Below are positions 25,157 through 33,722 of a stretch of 64,000 nt of DNA, piece after piece. The DNA is from CALSMU01 sp965230225 (GTDB lineage Bacteria > Bacteroidota > Bacteroidia > Flavobacteriales_D > Parvicellaceae). The stretch spans positions 930,001 to 994,000 of the forward strand of contig CBDDKM010000010.1 of assembly GCA_965230225.1 (NCBI GenBank). Direction: 5' to 3'. Each line of letters starts with the position of its first letter. Position 1 is the stretch's first letter. Position numbers and translations under genes: made by a program. The notes beneath the pieces are model-generated. The model was not told the origin of the DNA. It made no database searches and worked only from the letters and a program-made list of their open reading frames with translations.

Positions 25157-26344
25157 TTATATTACTCCCAGGTCTTTTCCAACCTTAATAAAAGCATCTA
25201 CCGCTTTATCTAAATGGTGCTTTTCGTGAGCTGCAGAAATCTGTGTTCTGATTCTTGCTTCTCCTTTTGGCACAACAGGATAGAAGAATCCAATTGCATA
25301 AACACCTTCTTTTAATAATCCATCTGCAAACTTTTGAGAAAGCGCTGCATCGTAAAGCATAATCGGTACAATTGGAGAATCTCCTTCTTTAACGTCGAAT
25401 CCGGCAGCCAAAATCTTTTCTTTAAAGTACTTGGTGTTTTCTTCCAATTTATCTCTCAACTCTGTAGTAGAGCTCAATATCTCAAACACTTTATTAGCAG
25501 CTCCTACAATTGATGGAGCCAATGAGTTAGAAAACAAATATGGTCTTGAACGTTGACGAAGCATATCGATCACTTCTTGTTTAGCCGTGGTATAACCTCC
25601 CATTGCTCCTCCAAGAGCCTTACCTAAAGTTCCCGTAATAATGTCAACACGATCCATTACATTATGATACTCAGGTACTCCTCTACCGGTTTTTCCAATG
25701 AAGCCCGCTGAGTGACACTCATCTGTCATTACCAGTGCATCATATTTATCTGCTAAATCACAAATTTCATTCATTTTGGCAATATCTCCATCCATAGAGA
25801 AGACACCATCCGTTACAATGATTCTAAAGCGCTGCTCCTGAGCTGCAATTAATTGCTTCTCCAAGTCTGCCATATCACTATGAGCATATCTGTATCTTTT
25901 TGCTTTACACAACCTAACCCCATCAATAATAGAAGCATGGTTAAGTGCATCAGAAATAATTGCATCCTCTGCTGTAAATAAAGGCTCAAACACCCCTCCG
26001 TTAGCATCAAAAGCCGCTGCGTATAAAATGGTATCATCCATACCATAGAAATCAGCAATTCTCTTTTCTAACTCTTTATGAATATCCTGAGTTCCACAAA
26101 TGAAACGCACTGAAGACATTCCAAATCCATGTGTATCTAAAGCCTCTTTAGCTGCCTGAATCACATCTGGATGTGATGACAAACCAAGGTAATTGTTAGC
26201 ACACATAATAATTACATCCTCTCCGGTTGTAACATGTACCTCAGCTCCTTGAGGTGTTGTAATTATTCGCTCTCTTTTATATATCCCCGCATCTTCAATT
26301 TCGGATAATTCTTGTTGTAAATGGTCTTTAATTTTACCGTACAT
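25157..26344 (-). CDS. kbl: Glycine C-acetyltransferase (2-amino-3-ketobutyrate CoA ligase)
   Basis: 395 residues from ATG 26344 (MYGKIKDHLQQEL), which matches the usual length of about 398; a GTG further upstream at 26392 would add 16 residues not typical of the family. This PLP enzyme of the alpha-oxoamine synthase group converts 2-amino-3-ketobutyrate and CoA to glycine and acetyl-CoA in threonine degradation. Seen: MCANNYLGLSSHP, SVRFICGTQDIHKELE, TDECHSAGFIGKTGRG, and the PLP-binding Lys in TGTLGKALGGAMGGY. No threonine dehydrogenase gene is adjacent. Assignment relative to KBL's close relatives (AONS, ALAS) rests on the SVRFICGT motif. Confidence 0.9.
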   Translation of the reverse strand: MYGKIKDHLQQELSEIEDAGIYKRERIITTPQGAEVHVTTGEDVIIMCANNYLGLSSHPDVIQAAKEALDTHGFGMSSVRFICGTQDIHKELEKRIADFYGMDDTILYAAAFDANGGVFEPLFTAEDAIISDALNHASIIDGVRLCKAKRYRYAHSDMADLEKQLIAAQEQRFRIIVTDGVFSMDGDIAKMNEICDLADKYDALVMTDECHSAGFIGKTGRGVPEYHNVMDRVDIITGTLGKALGGAMGGYTTAKQEVIDMLRQRSRPYLFSNSLAPSIVGAANKVFEILSSTTELRDKLEENTKYFKEKILAAGFDVKEGDSPIVPIMLYDAALSQKFADGLLKEGVYAIGFFYPVVPKGEARIRTQISAAHEKHHLDKAVDAFIKVGKDLGVI

Positions 26345-26392
26345 GTTCTCAAATTTTATTTCAGCAAACGAAGATAATAAATCTGGTAACAC

Positions 26393-26400
26393 TACCTTTG
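26393..26400 (+). promoter_or_regulatory. -7 element for the methyltransferase gene
   Basis: TACCTTTG matches TAnnTTTG, 22 bases before the ATG at 26423, in the gap divergent from kbl. Confidence 0.5.
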
Positions 26401-26422
26401 TAATCCAGAAAAAGGATAACCA

Positions 26423-27130
26423 ATGAACTTATCTGACGATCCATTTGGAAATGCTTGTTTAGCCTATTTAAAAGGAAAAAGAGGACTTGAAATCACTGTT
26501 AAATGGGATGGAGAGGACGATGTCATTCCGGTGGATTACCTTTTCAGAACATACGAGGAAATGCCTTCTCTGGAACAGCATGCACTTAACCTTTGCCATG
26601 GTAATATTCTGGATATTGGAGCCGGCGCAGGGTGCCACTCCAAATACCTATCTAAAAAGTTTCCAGTAACCGCGATTGACTTTTCCATTGGCGCAGTTAA
26701 AGCGATGGAACACCAAAACATCAGAGCTCTACATCAAAACATCTACGAGTGGGAACCGAATGAAAAATTCGACACCATTCTTGCATTAATGAATGGTAGT
26801 GGAATTGCAGGAGAGTTAGATTCTCTTCCTACCTATTTAAATAAATGTAAAGAGTTATTATCTGAAGATGGTCAAATCCTAATGGACTCTTCCGACATTA
26901 AGTACCTGTATCAAGATGAAGACGGCACACTCACCTACTTACCGGAGCACTATTATGGAGAGATCAATTATAAAATGGTTTTCGAAGAATCAGAAACTCC
27001 ATGGTTTAAATGGCTGTATGTGGATTTTGACTCATTAAAAGAGGCTGCCGATTCGGTAGGGTTAAATTGCCAATTAGAACATCAGGGCGAACACCATGAT
27101 TATCTGGCCAGGTTAACTATTGTCCCTTAA
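26423..27130 (+). CDS. Class I SAM-dependent methyltransferase
   Basis: 235 residues. The SAM-binding core is visible: ILDIGAGAGCHSKYL (motif I), VTAIDFSIGAV (acidic residue of motif II), and FDTILALMNGSGIAG where the post-motif region lies. The N-terminal 60 residues include a strand-rich segment (ITVKWDGEDDVIPVDYLFR). The substrate is not recognisable. It is divergent from kbl, and its end overlaps by 14 bases the end of the convergent gene downstream. Confidence 0.75.
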   Translation: MNLSDDPFGNACLAYLKGKRGLEITVKWDGEDDVIPVDYLFRTYEEMPSLEQHALNLCHGNILDIGAGAGCHSKYLSKKFPVTAIDFSIGAVKAMEHQNIRALHQNIYEWEPNEKFDTILALMNGSGIAGELDSLPTYLNKCKELLSEDGQILMDSSDIKYLYQDEDGTLTYLPEHYYGEINYKMVFEESETPWFKWLYVDFDSLKEAADSVGLNCQLEHQGEHHDYLARLTIVP

Positions 27131-28343
27131 ATTGTTCCTGCAACTTTTTTTCTTTTTCCAGGTCCTCAACAATTTGCAAATCTAAAGGAGAGCTTTTAAG
27201 GGTTGTGTAATTACTCCAGAATTCTTCATCGTATTTTATTTGAGCCAATTCTTCGGCAGTAGGCTCTTTGCTTTTGTACTTTTCAAAACCGGACAACAAT
27301 ATGGCATTAACCATAATCTCTACCTGAAAGCGATGATCTTTTCTACTCACCACTTGCTTGTCGTTCCCTAATTTTTCATCAATGTTCCAACCTGCTTCTT
27401 TGGCATAACTCAAGTAATACTTCCCTTGAAATTTTTGATAACTTACCTCCCAGTCCAATTGATAAGCATGGTTTTCGTATTCTTTATTCGCTGAATTCTC
27501 TTGCCGTTCCTGAATCTTAAGAATCCCAAAGTCCGACGCATTAACATACACCCTACCAGTTGCATTAATCTTAATTACTTCTGCTCCTTTATTCTTCAGA
27601 AAATCGTAATTGTATCCAACTACCCACACCACATTACCGTTATGGTAGGTGGTATCTTCCATTCTAAAATTCCACTCGTCCGGATAACTATGCAACATAG
27701 TCATATAACTAGACACATCGTATTTAACCGTACTATAGATTGAAATAGGATCGTGCTCATCAAAGTTTTTAGTATAGTCATAACTACGCCTTAATTGCTC
27801 TACTTTTACCTGTACTTTTTCTTCCGGTTTATTAAGCAATCTTTTATGCCCTTTTCCATCTTGCAATTGAATTGCCGCCTCTATTAACCTTCCATAAACG
27901 TCATTCTCACTACAGTAGTGTCTGTAAAACGCATTTAATTGATAAGGTTTTTTTGAGCAATTTTCCTGCAGTTTACCAAATGCTATTCGCATAATATCCT
28001 GAGCAGAAAATTTATTATCAAACACAACAAACTCTCCTAATTCAATGGATTTTTTAGAAAGGATTATTTCATCCATTTTCCTGATCTCTGTTAAAGAATA
28101 ACTCTTAGAAGCATATCCCAAACAAGACACCGTGATGATTTCGGCATCACCTAATTTCTTTTTGGATTTAAACTCGTAGGCTCCAAAAGCGTTGGAGGAG
28201 GTTCCAACTCCTTTGTTTTCGAATAACAAAGTAGCGTAAGGGACAGGCAGATTCGAATCAGCATCAAGGACCACTCCGTTAAACGCAGTTTGACTCCATC
28301 CGGAAATAGCAACTAATATGAATATGATAAAAGAATACCTCAC
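27117..28343 (-). CDS. Carboxypeptidase-regulatory-like (CarboxypepD_reg) outer surface protein
   Basis: 408 residues, with signal peptide ending GWSQ. Residues about 20-95 are a CarboxypepD_reg-like beta-sandwich (FNGVVLDADSNLPVPYATLLFENKGVGTSSNAFGAY pattern in pieces such as VPYATL and GVGTSSNAFGAYEF). Such domains usually start TonB-dependent receptors; here they are followed instead by a 300-residue region with no plug or barrel, containing FYRHYCSENDVYGRLIEAA. This class of small CarboxypepD_reg proteins is widespread in Bacteroidota and of unknown role. It overlaps the convergent methyltransferase gene by 14 bases. Confidence 0.7.
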   Translation of the reverse strand: MRYSFIIFILVAISGWSQTAFNGVVLDADSNLPVPYATLLFENKGVGTSSNAFGAYEFKSKKKLGDAEIITVSCLGYASKSYSLTEIRKMDEIILSKKSIELGEFVVFDNKFSAQDIMRIAFGKLQENCSKKPYQLNAFYRHYCSENDVYGRLIEAAIQLQDGKGHKRLLNKPEEKVQVKVEQLRRSYDYTKNFDEHDPISIYSTVKYDVSSYMTMLHSYPDEWNFRMEDTTYHNGNVVWVVGYNYDFLKNKGAEVIKINATGRVYVNASDFGILKIQERQENSANKEYENHAYQLDWEVSYQKFQGKYYLSYAKEAGWNIDEKLGNDKQVVSRKDHRFQVEIMVNAILLSGFEKYKSKEPTAEELAQIKYDEEFWSNYTTLKSSPLDLQIVEDLEKEKKLQEQFKGQ

Positions 28344-28371
28344 TCTACCTTAATTAGGCAATACAACTTAC

Positions 28372-28399
28372 AAAAAAAGGGCCGAAAACCGGCCCTTTT
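28372..28399 (-). terminator. Terminator after the DUF3078 gene
   Basis: On the minus strand an AAGGGCCG/CGGCCCTT stem with a five-base loop is followed by seven T. It lies 21 bases after the stop of the DUF3078 gene. Confidence 0.9.
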
Positions 28400-28419
28400 C
28401 CATAAATTATGTCTTATTT

Positions 28420-29421
28420 CTAGAACTTCTTAGTTAACCCAATTGCCAATACTTGCTTGAATTGAACAGCAGGGCCTTTGGCCTGAATAAAGTTTCCATC
28501 ACCATCCAGGTACTCTACCCCATCATCATTTAACATGTGTTGAGGAGAACCATCATCATTAAATCTGGCTATGCTTACGTCATGATCATAGATAAGATAG
28601 GTAGAAAAGCTAAGTGCTAAAAATGGCTTTAGCTGAAAACTAGTTAATGTTTCCCAGGTAACATCTACATTTTCCGGACTCTCCATATAATTTGAGAACA
28701 AGGAAATATTCGTTTGAAAAACTACATCTTCCATTCCAAGTGGCTTATCCTTTTTATAAGCTACCTTTAAGTATCCTCCTAGCTCTGTTCTAATCGTTTC
28801 TCCAGGATCAACTCCGAAGGCACCTGCTGCCGAAAGTCGATCATCCATTACAGTAGTCACCTTAATCGTAGCCGGAGAGATAAAGGCGGTAAAACCATCA
28901 TTTGGTTTATAATCAAACCCAAGTGCTCCAATGGTATATGATGGTGCTAAAATATTGGAGATATAAGCAGTATCCGGATCATTAGCATTGGTATATCCAT
29001 AGTTAAATTGTGACCTGAAATTCAACAAGGCGGAATAATACCAGTTCTCACTTGCCTTATATCCAAACTTCGAGTTCAATTCAATTCTATCATCATTTTT
29101 GAAAAAGTCTGCTCTTCCTTGTTTAATCAACCCATAAGAAGCGTCAAAAGTGTTATCCCAGGATAAATTTCCTTGAGCATAATTAGCAAACAAACTCACC
29201 AAAGTTTGACCAGACACAGAATTCTGACCACCTCCGGCCCAATTGCTCATTGCAGTTTGGGTAAAATTAAACTTCCCTATTCCACCTGCATTCCACGCAA
29301 GAGAATCTGTCGAGTTTCCAGGCTTCCTATCCTTCAACTTTTTCTCGGTATCACTATCTAATTGAGAGAAAGCACTTCCCATGCATCCAAGGGCCAATGC
29401 CAAAACAACCAGTTTTTTCAT
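28420..29421 (-). CDS. DUF3078 outer-membrane barrel protein
   Basis: 333 residues from ATG 29421 (MKKLVVLALALGCMGSAFSQ, a signal peptide); a TTG eight codons upstream is ignored. The segments WNAGGIGKFNFTQTAMSNWAGGGQNSVS and LSWDNTFDASYGLIKQG are the hallmark of DUF3078 proteins, predicted outer-membrane barrels of Bacteroidota. The C-terminus LAIGLTKKF ends in Phe as barrels do. Function is unknown. Terminators bracket the gene, so it is a single-gene transcript. Confidence 0.8.
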   Translation of the reverse strand: MKKLVVLALALGCMGSAFSQLDSDTEKKLKDRKPGNSTDSLAWNAGGIGKFNFTQTAMSNWAGGGQNSVSGQTLVSLFANYAQGNLSWDNTFDASYGLIKQGRADFFKNDDRIELNSKFGYKASENWYYSALLNFRSQFNYGYTNANDPDTAYISNILAPSYTIGALGFDYKPNDGFTAFISPATIKVTTVMDDRLSAAGAFGVDPGETIRTELGGYLKVAYKKDKPLGMEDVVFQTNISLFSNYMESPENVDVTWETLTSFQLKPFLALSFSTYLIYDHDVSIARFNDDGSPQHMLNDDGVEYLDGDGNFIQAKGPAVQFKQVLAIGLTKKF

Positions 29422-29443
29422 TTTATCAATAATTATTTTTTGC

Positions 29444-29473
29444 AAAAAAAGCCATTAGCGGGATTCGCTAATG
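29444..29473 (-). terminator. Terminator after the mscS pair
   Basis: On the minus strand CATTAGCG, loop AATCC, CGCTAATG is followed by GCTTTTTTT, 23 bases after the stop of the second mscS gene. Confidence 0.9.
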
Positions 29474-29495
29474 ACTGTAATGTATTTTTTATTCA

Positions 29496-30302
29496 CTATG
29501 CATTATGAACATGCAGGTCCATTTGCGGATAAGGAATGGTTACACCCGCTTCCACAAGAGCCACTTGAGTATTCTCCAACACCCTAAAATACACATCCCA
29601 ATACTTTTCTGGAGTACAATATGGTCTAACCGCCAACTTAATAGCACTGTCTCCCAGCTCAGACACAGCCACTAATGGCTGGGGACTATCCAATACATCA
29701 GGATCGTTCTTCATCATAGTATACAATGCTTCCTTTGCCACCTTTAGGTTTGAATCGTATGCTACAGAAACAGTTAAATCTACTCTTAATTTACCCTCCT
29801 CAGAAACATTAGTAATGTTCCCATTCATAACCGCTCCATTAGGAATTATTGCTGTTTTATTTTCAGGAGTCAAAAGAATAGTATTGAAAATTCCTATTTC
29901 CTTTACCTCCCCAAATTCACCTTGAGCACTAACCAGATCTCCCAACTTATATGGCTTTAAGATCAGAATCAAAACCCCACCTGCAAAATTAGACAAAGTA
30001 CCTTGTAAAGCTAATCCAATAGCTAAACCTGCCGCTCCAAGAACAGCCACAAAAGAGGTAGTCTCTATTCCCACCATGGAAGCCACGGAGATGAAAAGTA
30101 AAATCTTAAAACTCCAGCTCACCAAGCCCAAAACAAAAGGCTGTAAAGTTGGGTCTACCTTTCTCTTTTCGAAACCATTGGCCACTAATTTAGTCACCAC
30201 TTTTATCAGCTTTAACCCCACTAATAGGACTATAATTGCTAATAAAACTTTCGGCCCATAGGCCATTAGCATATCAATTGCTTTATCAATGTACTTATCC
30301 AT
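29496..30302 (-). CDS. MscS-family mechanosensitive channel
   Basis: 268 residues, close to the 286 of E. coli MscS. Three membrane helices, the pore helix GLAIGLALQGTLSNFAGGVLILILKPYKLGD with the alternating Gly/Ala pattern, and the beta domain PNGAVMNGNITNVSEEGKLRVDL followed by the C-terminal alpha/beta domain ending in PQMDLHVHN. It releases ions under hypo-osmotic stress. It lies eight bases after a paralogue of the same architecture. Confidence 0.9.
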   Translation of the reverse strand: MDKYIDKAIDMLMAYGPKVLLAIIVLLVGLKLIKVVTKLVANGFEKRKVDPTLQPFVLGLVSWSFKILLFISVASMVGIETTSFVAVLGAAGLAIGLALQGTLSNFAGGVLILILKPYKLGDLVSAQGEFGEVKEIGIFNTILLTPENKTAIIPNGAVMNGNITNVSEEGKLRVDLTVSVAYDSNLKVAKEALYTMMKNDPDVLDSPQPLVAVSELGDSAIKLAVRPYCTPEKYWDVYFRVLENTQVALVEAGVTIPYPQMDLHVHNA

Positions 30303-30310
30303 AATATATA

Positions 30311-31129
30311 TTAGTTATTGTGTACATGAACATCCATTTGCGGATAAGGAATATTCAATCCTTCTTTATCGAATGTCTTGTATACGTTTTCATTCATATC
30401 AAAAAATACTCCCCAGTAATCTTCTGCTTTCACCCAGGTTCTAACAGCGAAATTCACAGAGCTATCTGCTAGTTCCGACACTCCTATAAATGGCTCCGGA
30501 TCTTTCAAAATTCTTTGATCAGCGTTGATCATTCCATTGATCACTTCTCTCGCCTTATCCACATCATCTCCATACCCAATACCTATAGTAAAATCAACTC
30601 TTCTTAACTCTTCGGTAGAATAGTTTACCAATGACCCGTTTGAGATAGGTCCGTTAGGAATAATAATGGTTTTGTTATCAGGTGTTTTTAGTACAGTAAT
30701 GAACATTTGAATTTCATCCACTACTCCAGTGTAGCCCTGAGCTTCGATTAAGTCCCCTACTTTATAAGGTTTAAAAAGTAAGATCATAACCCCACCTGCA
30801 AAATTTTGTAGAGTACCAGATAAGGCCATACCAACTGCCAAACCAGCAGCCGCTAAAATTGCTGCAAAAGAGGTAGTTTCCACCCCTAAAATACCGATAA
30901 CAGAAATGTAAAGAATGGCCTGAAGACCAAAATTTAACATGTTTAGAAGAAATGGACGGAGTGTTTTATCCGTATCCCTTTTCTCCATCGTTTTTGCGGT
31001 AAGCTTAATTAGTTTTTTAATAATAATCTTACCGACAATCAACACCGCTACTGCCAGGGCGATAGCCGATACTAAAGGAACAAGTGTATCAGACACGAAC
31101 TTGTTCTCCATCAATTCATTAAAGTCCAT
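30311..31129 (-). CDS. MscS-family mechanosensitive channel, paralogue
   Basis: 272 residues. Helices at about 15-35, 63-83 and 88-118; pore helix GLAVGMALSGTLQNFAGGVMILLFKPYKVGDL; beta domain IPNGPISNGSLVNYS; C-terminus PQMDVHVHN. It is clearly a tandem duplicate of the downstream gene but with substantial divergence, so the two could form hetero-oligomers or gate at different tensions (inference). Confidence 0.9.
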   Translation of the reverse strand: MDFNELMENKFVSDTLVPLVSAIALAVAVLIVGKIIIKKLIKLTAKTMEKRDTDKTLRPFLLNMLNFGLQAILYISVIGILGVETTSFAAILAAAGLAVGMALSGTLQNFAGGVMILLFKPYKVGDLIEAQGYTGVVDEIQMFITVLKTPDNKTIIIPNGPISNGSLVNYSTEELRRVDFTIGIGYGDDVDKAREVINGMINADQRILKDPEPFIGVSELADSSVNFAVRTWVKAEDYWGVFFDMNENVYKTFDKEGLNIPYPQMDVHVHNN

Positions 31130-31235
31130 AGTTTTTCAAATTAGTTAGTTAAATTTTCATTAGAAATCGACATTTAGACGCACACTTTATAAAAAGTCAC
31201 ATCTTGCCAATAAAAATGTTAAAAAGCTAAATTAG

Positions 31236-31260
31236 AAAAACTATTGTTGCAACAATAGTT
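31236..31260 (-). terminator. Perfect 22-base palindrome, probable terminator
   Basis: Positions 31239-31260 are a perfect palindrome (AACTATTGTT and its complement around GC). On the minus strand it runs into five T, and it lies 16 bases after the stop of the CotH-like gene, so it can act as a terminator. A protein-binding role is not excluded because of its perfect symmetry. Confidence 0.6.
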
Positions 31261-31275
31261 GTGCTATGTAAAGAA

Positions 31276-33603
31276 TTAATTAAGTCTCTTTTTACGGCTC
31301 TTTAAAAAGAAAACAACACCAACAATTAATAGTGCCAGCACGCCAACACCTCCAAGAACCCAATTTGACGACTTACTTTCTGCGACATCTTTTGGTTCGG
31401 GAACAAACCCATCATTTTGTTTTCCGGGAGTTGGTTTTTGAACTACTTTCCAATTAGAAATTCCTTCAGAAACGTAGGGTTTGGTTCTCTCAATTACTTT
31501 GTCTTCATTATCAAACTCAAATTGATCTTTCAAGTCAAATCCCAGCGTATCCACAAGCATTCCATTTTGATCCAACAAGTACAACTTTCCTTTGGAAGAA
31601 ATTCCAAAGCTTAGCGAATCGGAAGTTGTATTGATACTCGAATCCAGATAAATAGAATTGAACACCACAGCTTTTCTTGGGATGACCAGGTAACCATTGG
31701 CAGAAATTGATGCTTCCTGACCAAAAATAAATACTTCATCATTACTCATGGACATAGTCCAACCAGACAAACTAATTTCCTCGTTGCTATTGTTATAAAG
31801 CTCTACCCAATCTCCTGATTCGTGTTTCGTTGACAACTCATTCAATACTACTTGCTGCGCAAAATCCCCCATTTCCACCTCCTCAAACTGAGGAATCAGC
31901 AAAATATCTTTAGATAAATCTAATTGTACTTCTCGCAACAAGTCAGCTTCATCTTTCCAACCAACAAATCTATACCCTTGCTCTGGAATCGCTTTTAAGC
32001 TTACCGGTGCCCCACCAAAATAAACTCCTTTAAAGTCGTTTTCTATGATTAATGAATTGAGTTGAACCTTACCCTTTTTCAAATCTGGGTTTTGAATTTC
32101 AACATAAAAGGTATCGGTTAACTCAAACCGCTCCATGATATGTTGCCTCATATAATATGGTCTGTGAGTTGCAAAATCTCTAAGAATGTTCACATTTCGC
32201 TCCCATTTCTCTACATTATTGCTCCTCCACTTCTCTACATGAAAAGGCATTTCATCTTTTATCAAATCTTGAATAGAGTCAATTTTGAAGATCACATTTT
32301 CGGTAGAAAAAATACTATTTAAGTGGTCCGCACATCGATTAATGTAAACATTCTTTACGCTATCATTTTCCAGTAATTTTCGAATAATAAAGGTAGACCA
32401 GGCAGGATCTGGCCATATCTCGGTATTCTTATTCGTCATCTTAAACAGCGTATTTCTTTTATACCCTTTCCAATCAGAAATCCCAAAACTCATATCTGTA
32501 TCAAACAGTATCCATCTCCACCTCCCTGTTTCAGTTCGTGGTCTCCAGTAACGAATATTCCCACCTGCATCTCTATTATCTATATATACTTCTGTGATAT
32601 TATAATTCAGGTAATTATCTATATCCATCAAAGTATTCAGGTGTTCGATTTCCTCACTGGATGAAAACTCTGTTTTCTCCATGTACTTTTTCATGGAGGT
32701 ATAGTATTTTCTATTTCCGTGCTGTAAATCATTTTTGTGCTTCATCAAATCCACACTATCCTTATTCGCTCCACAATTGTACTTTAGGTAATGCTCATTT
32801 AGTTTATCTCTTACATTATGAATACCCCAGTACACCCCGTTGATGTATACTACAACAGGCCGATAGGATTGAATCTCCATGTCTAACGGCTCCACTAAGT
32901 CAGTAAGCAAAGCATCTCTAAAGTGGGTTTTATTGAAATCACTCCCGGAATTTCTAAGTATAAATGACTTAAATTTCTTTAAATCTTTATTCGGAAAAAG
33001 CTGATAGTTAAATCGCTTTTCTCCATATCTTTTTCTTGCAATAATTGCTAACGATTTCATAGGAAGTCCCTTGCTAAAACCTCCAAAAATTCGAGCTCCA
33101 GCCCCCTGATTAAAAGCCAATTCTCCATCTTCCTCAAAAAACTCAATATTGATTGGGCGCTCCCAGCCTTTCCAAAAATTAGCTCCTTTATATGGAGGAA
33201 CCGAGTCGGCACAACACCCTTTAGCATAAATTCCTCTTTCTGCACTAAAAAAATCATCATTATTAACAGCAATGGAAACAACAGGAAGAGTATATTTTCT
33301 ACCCACCAGATAGGTATGGGTAACTATACCACTTGCCTTTCCTTTATGATACACTTTTGCTCTTACCACAGTATTCTTCTCAATCCCAATACCTTCATTA
33401 TATTTAAAAGAGGCACTTGAAGGCTCAGAACCATCCAATGTGTAATATATGGTACCACTATCTGCAGCCAACTGAACTGTTAGAGAATTTTCATAAAACC
33501 CTCCAACCTGAGAAAATGTTGGTTCTGGAATAGCAGTTTCTTGAGAAAACACATCTGATAACGAGATCAGTAGGATTAAGAATATGGTTAGTGATGATTT
33601 CAT
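31276..33603 (-). CDS. CotH-kinase and lamin-tail surface protein with C-terminal membrane anchor
   Basis: 775 residues from ATG 33603 (MKSSLTIFLILL...VFSQ). Order: signal peptide, chitobiase C-terminal-like domain (GTIYYTLDGSEPSS), a CotH region (about 105-480; VVYINGVYWGIHNVRDKLNEHY, WRWILFDTDMSFG), a repeat-like beta segment, and a lamin-tail domain (VVLNELSTKHESGDWVELYNNS). CotH proteins are atypical kinases that phosphorylate secreted proteins; the DTD motif is kept. The end is unusual: instead of a T9SS domain there is a helix GVGVLALLIVGVVFF followed by KSRKKRLN, so the protein is anchored in a membrane with a short basic tail. Divergent from the sensor gene. Confidence 0.82.
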   Translation of the reverse strand: MKSSLTIFLILLISLSDVFSQETAIPEPTFSQVGGFYENSLTVQLAADSGTIYYTLDGSEPSSASFKYNEGIGIEKNTVVRAKVYHKGKASGIVTHTYLVGRKYTLPVVSIAVNNDDFFSAERGIYAKGCCADSVPPYKGANFWKGWERPINIEFFEEDGELAFNQGAGARIFGGFSKGLPMKSLAIIARKRYGEKRFNYQLFPNKDLKKFKSFILRNSGSDFNKTHFRDALLTDLVEPLDMEIQSYRPVVVYINGVYWGIHNVRDKLNEHYLKYNCGANKDSVDLMKHKNDLQHGNRKYYTSMKKYMEKTEFSSSEEIEHLNTLMDIDNYLNYNITEVYIDNRDAGGNIRYWRPRTETGRWRWILFDTDMSFGISDWKGYKRNTLFKMTNKNTEIWPDPAWSTFIIRKLLENDSVKNVYINRCADHLNSIFSTENVIFKIDSIQDLIKDEMPFHVEKWRSNNVEKWERNVNILRDFATHRPYYMRQHIMERFELTDTFYVEIQNPDLKKGKVQLNSLIIENDFKGVYFGGAPVSLKAIPEQGYRFVGWKDEADLLREVQLDLSKDILLIPQFEEVEMGDFAQQVVLNELSTKHESGDWVELYNNSNEEISLSGWTMSMSNDEVFIFGQEASISANGYLVIPRKAVVFNSIYLDSSINTTSDSLSFGISSKGKLYLLDQNGMLVDTLGFDLKDQFEFDNEDKVIERTKPYVSEGISNWKVVQKPTPGKQNDGFVPEPKDVAESKSSNWVLGGVGVLALLIVGVVFFLKSRKKRLN

Positions 33604-33722
33604 TTTGAATCGCAAAAGTTACTCATTATTCGTACTACCAATCAGTAATTCCATCATTTTGTTCAATACGATAATGTTAATATTCAACTATAATTATTAT
33701 TTTGATTTCGATTTAATAACGA

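Noticed and set aside
28420..29445. TTG start of the DUF3078 protein at 29445
   Set aside because: The signal peptide begins at the ATG at 29421, and the TTG lies within the upstream terminator's T run.
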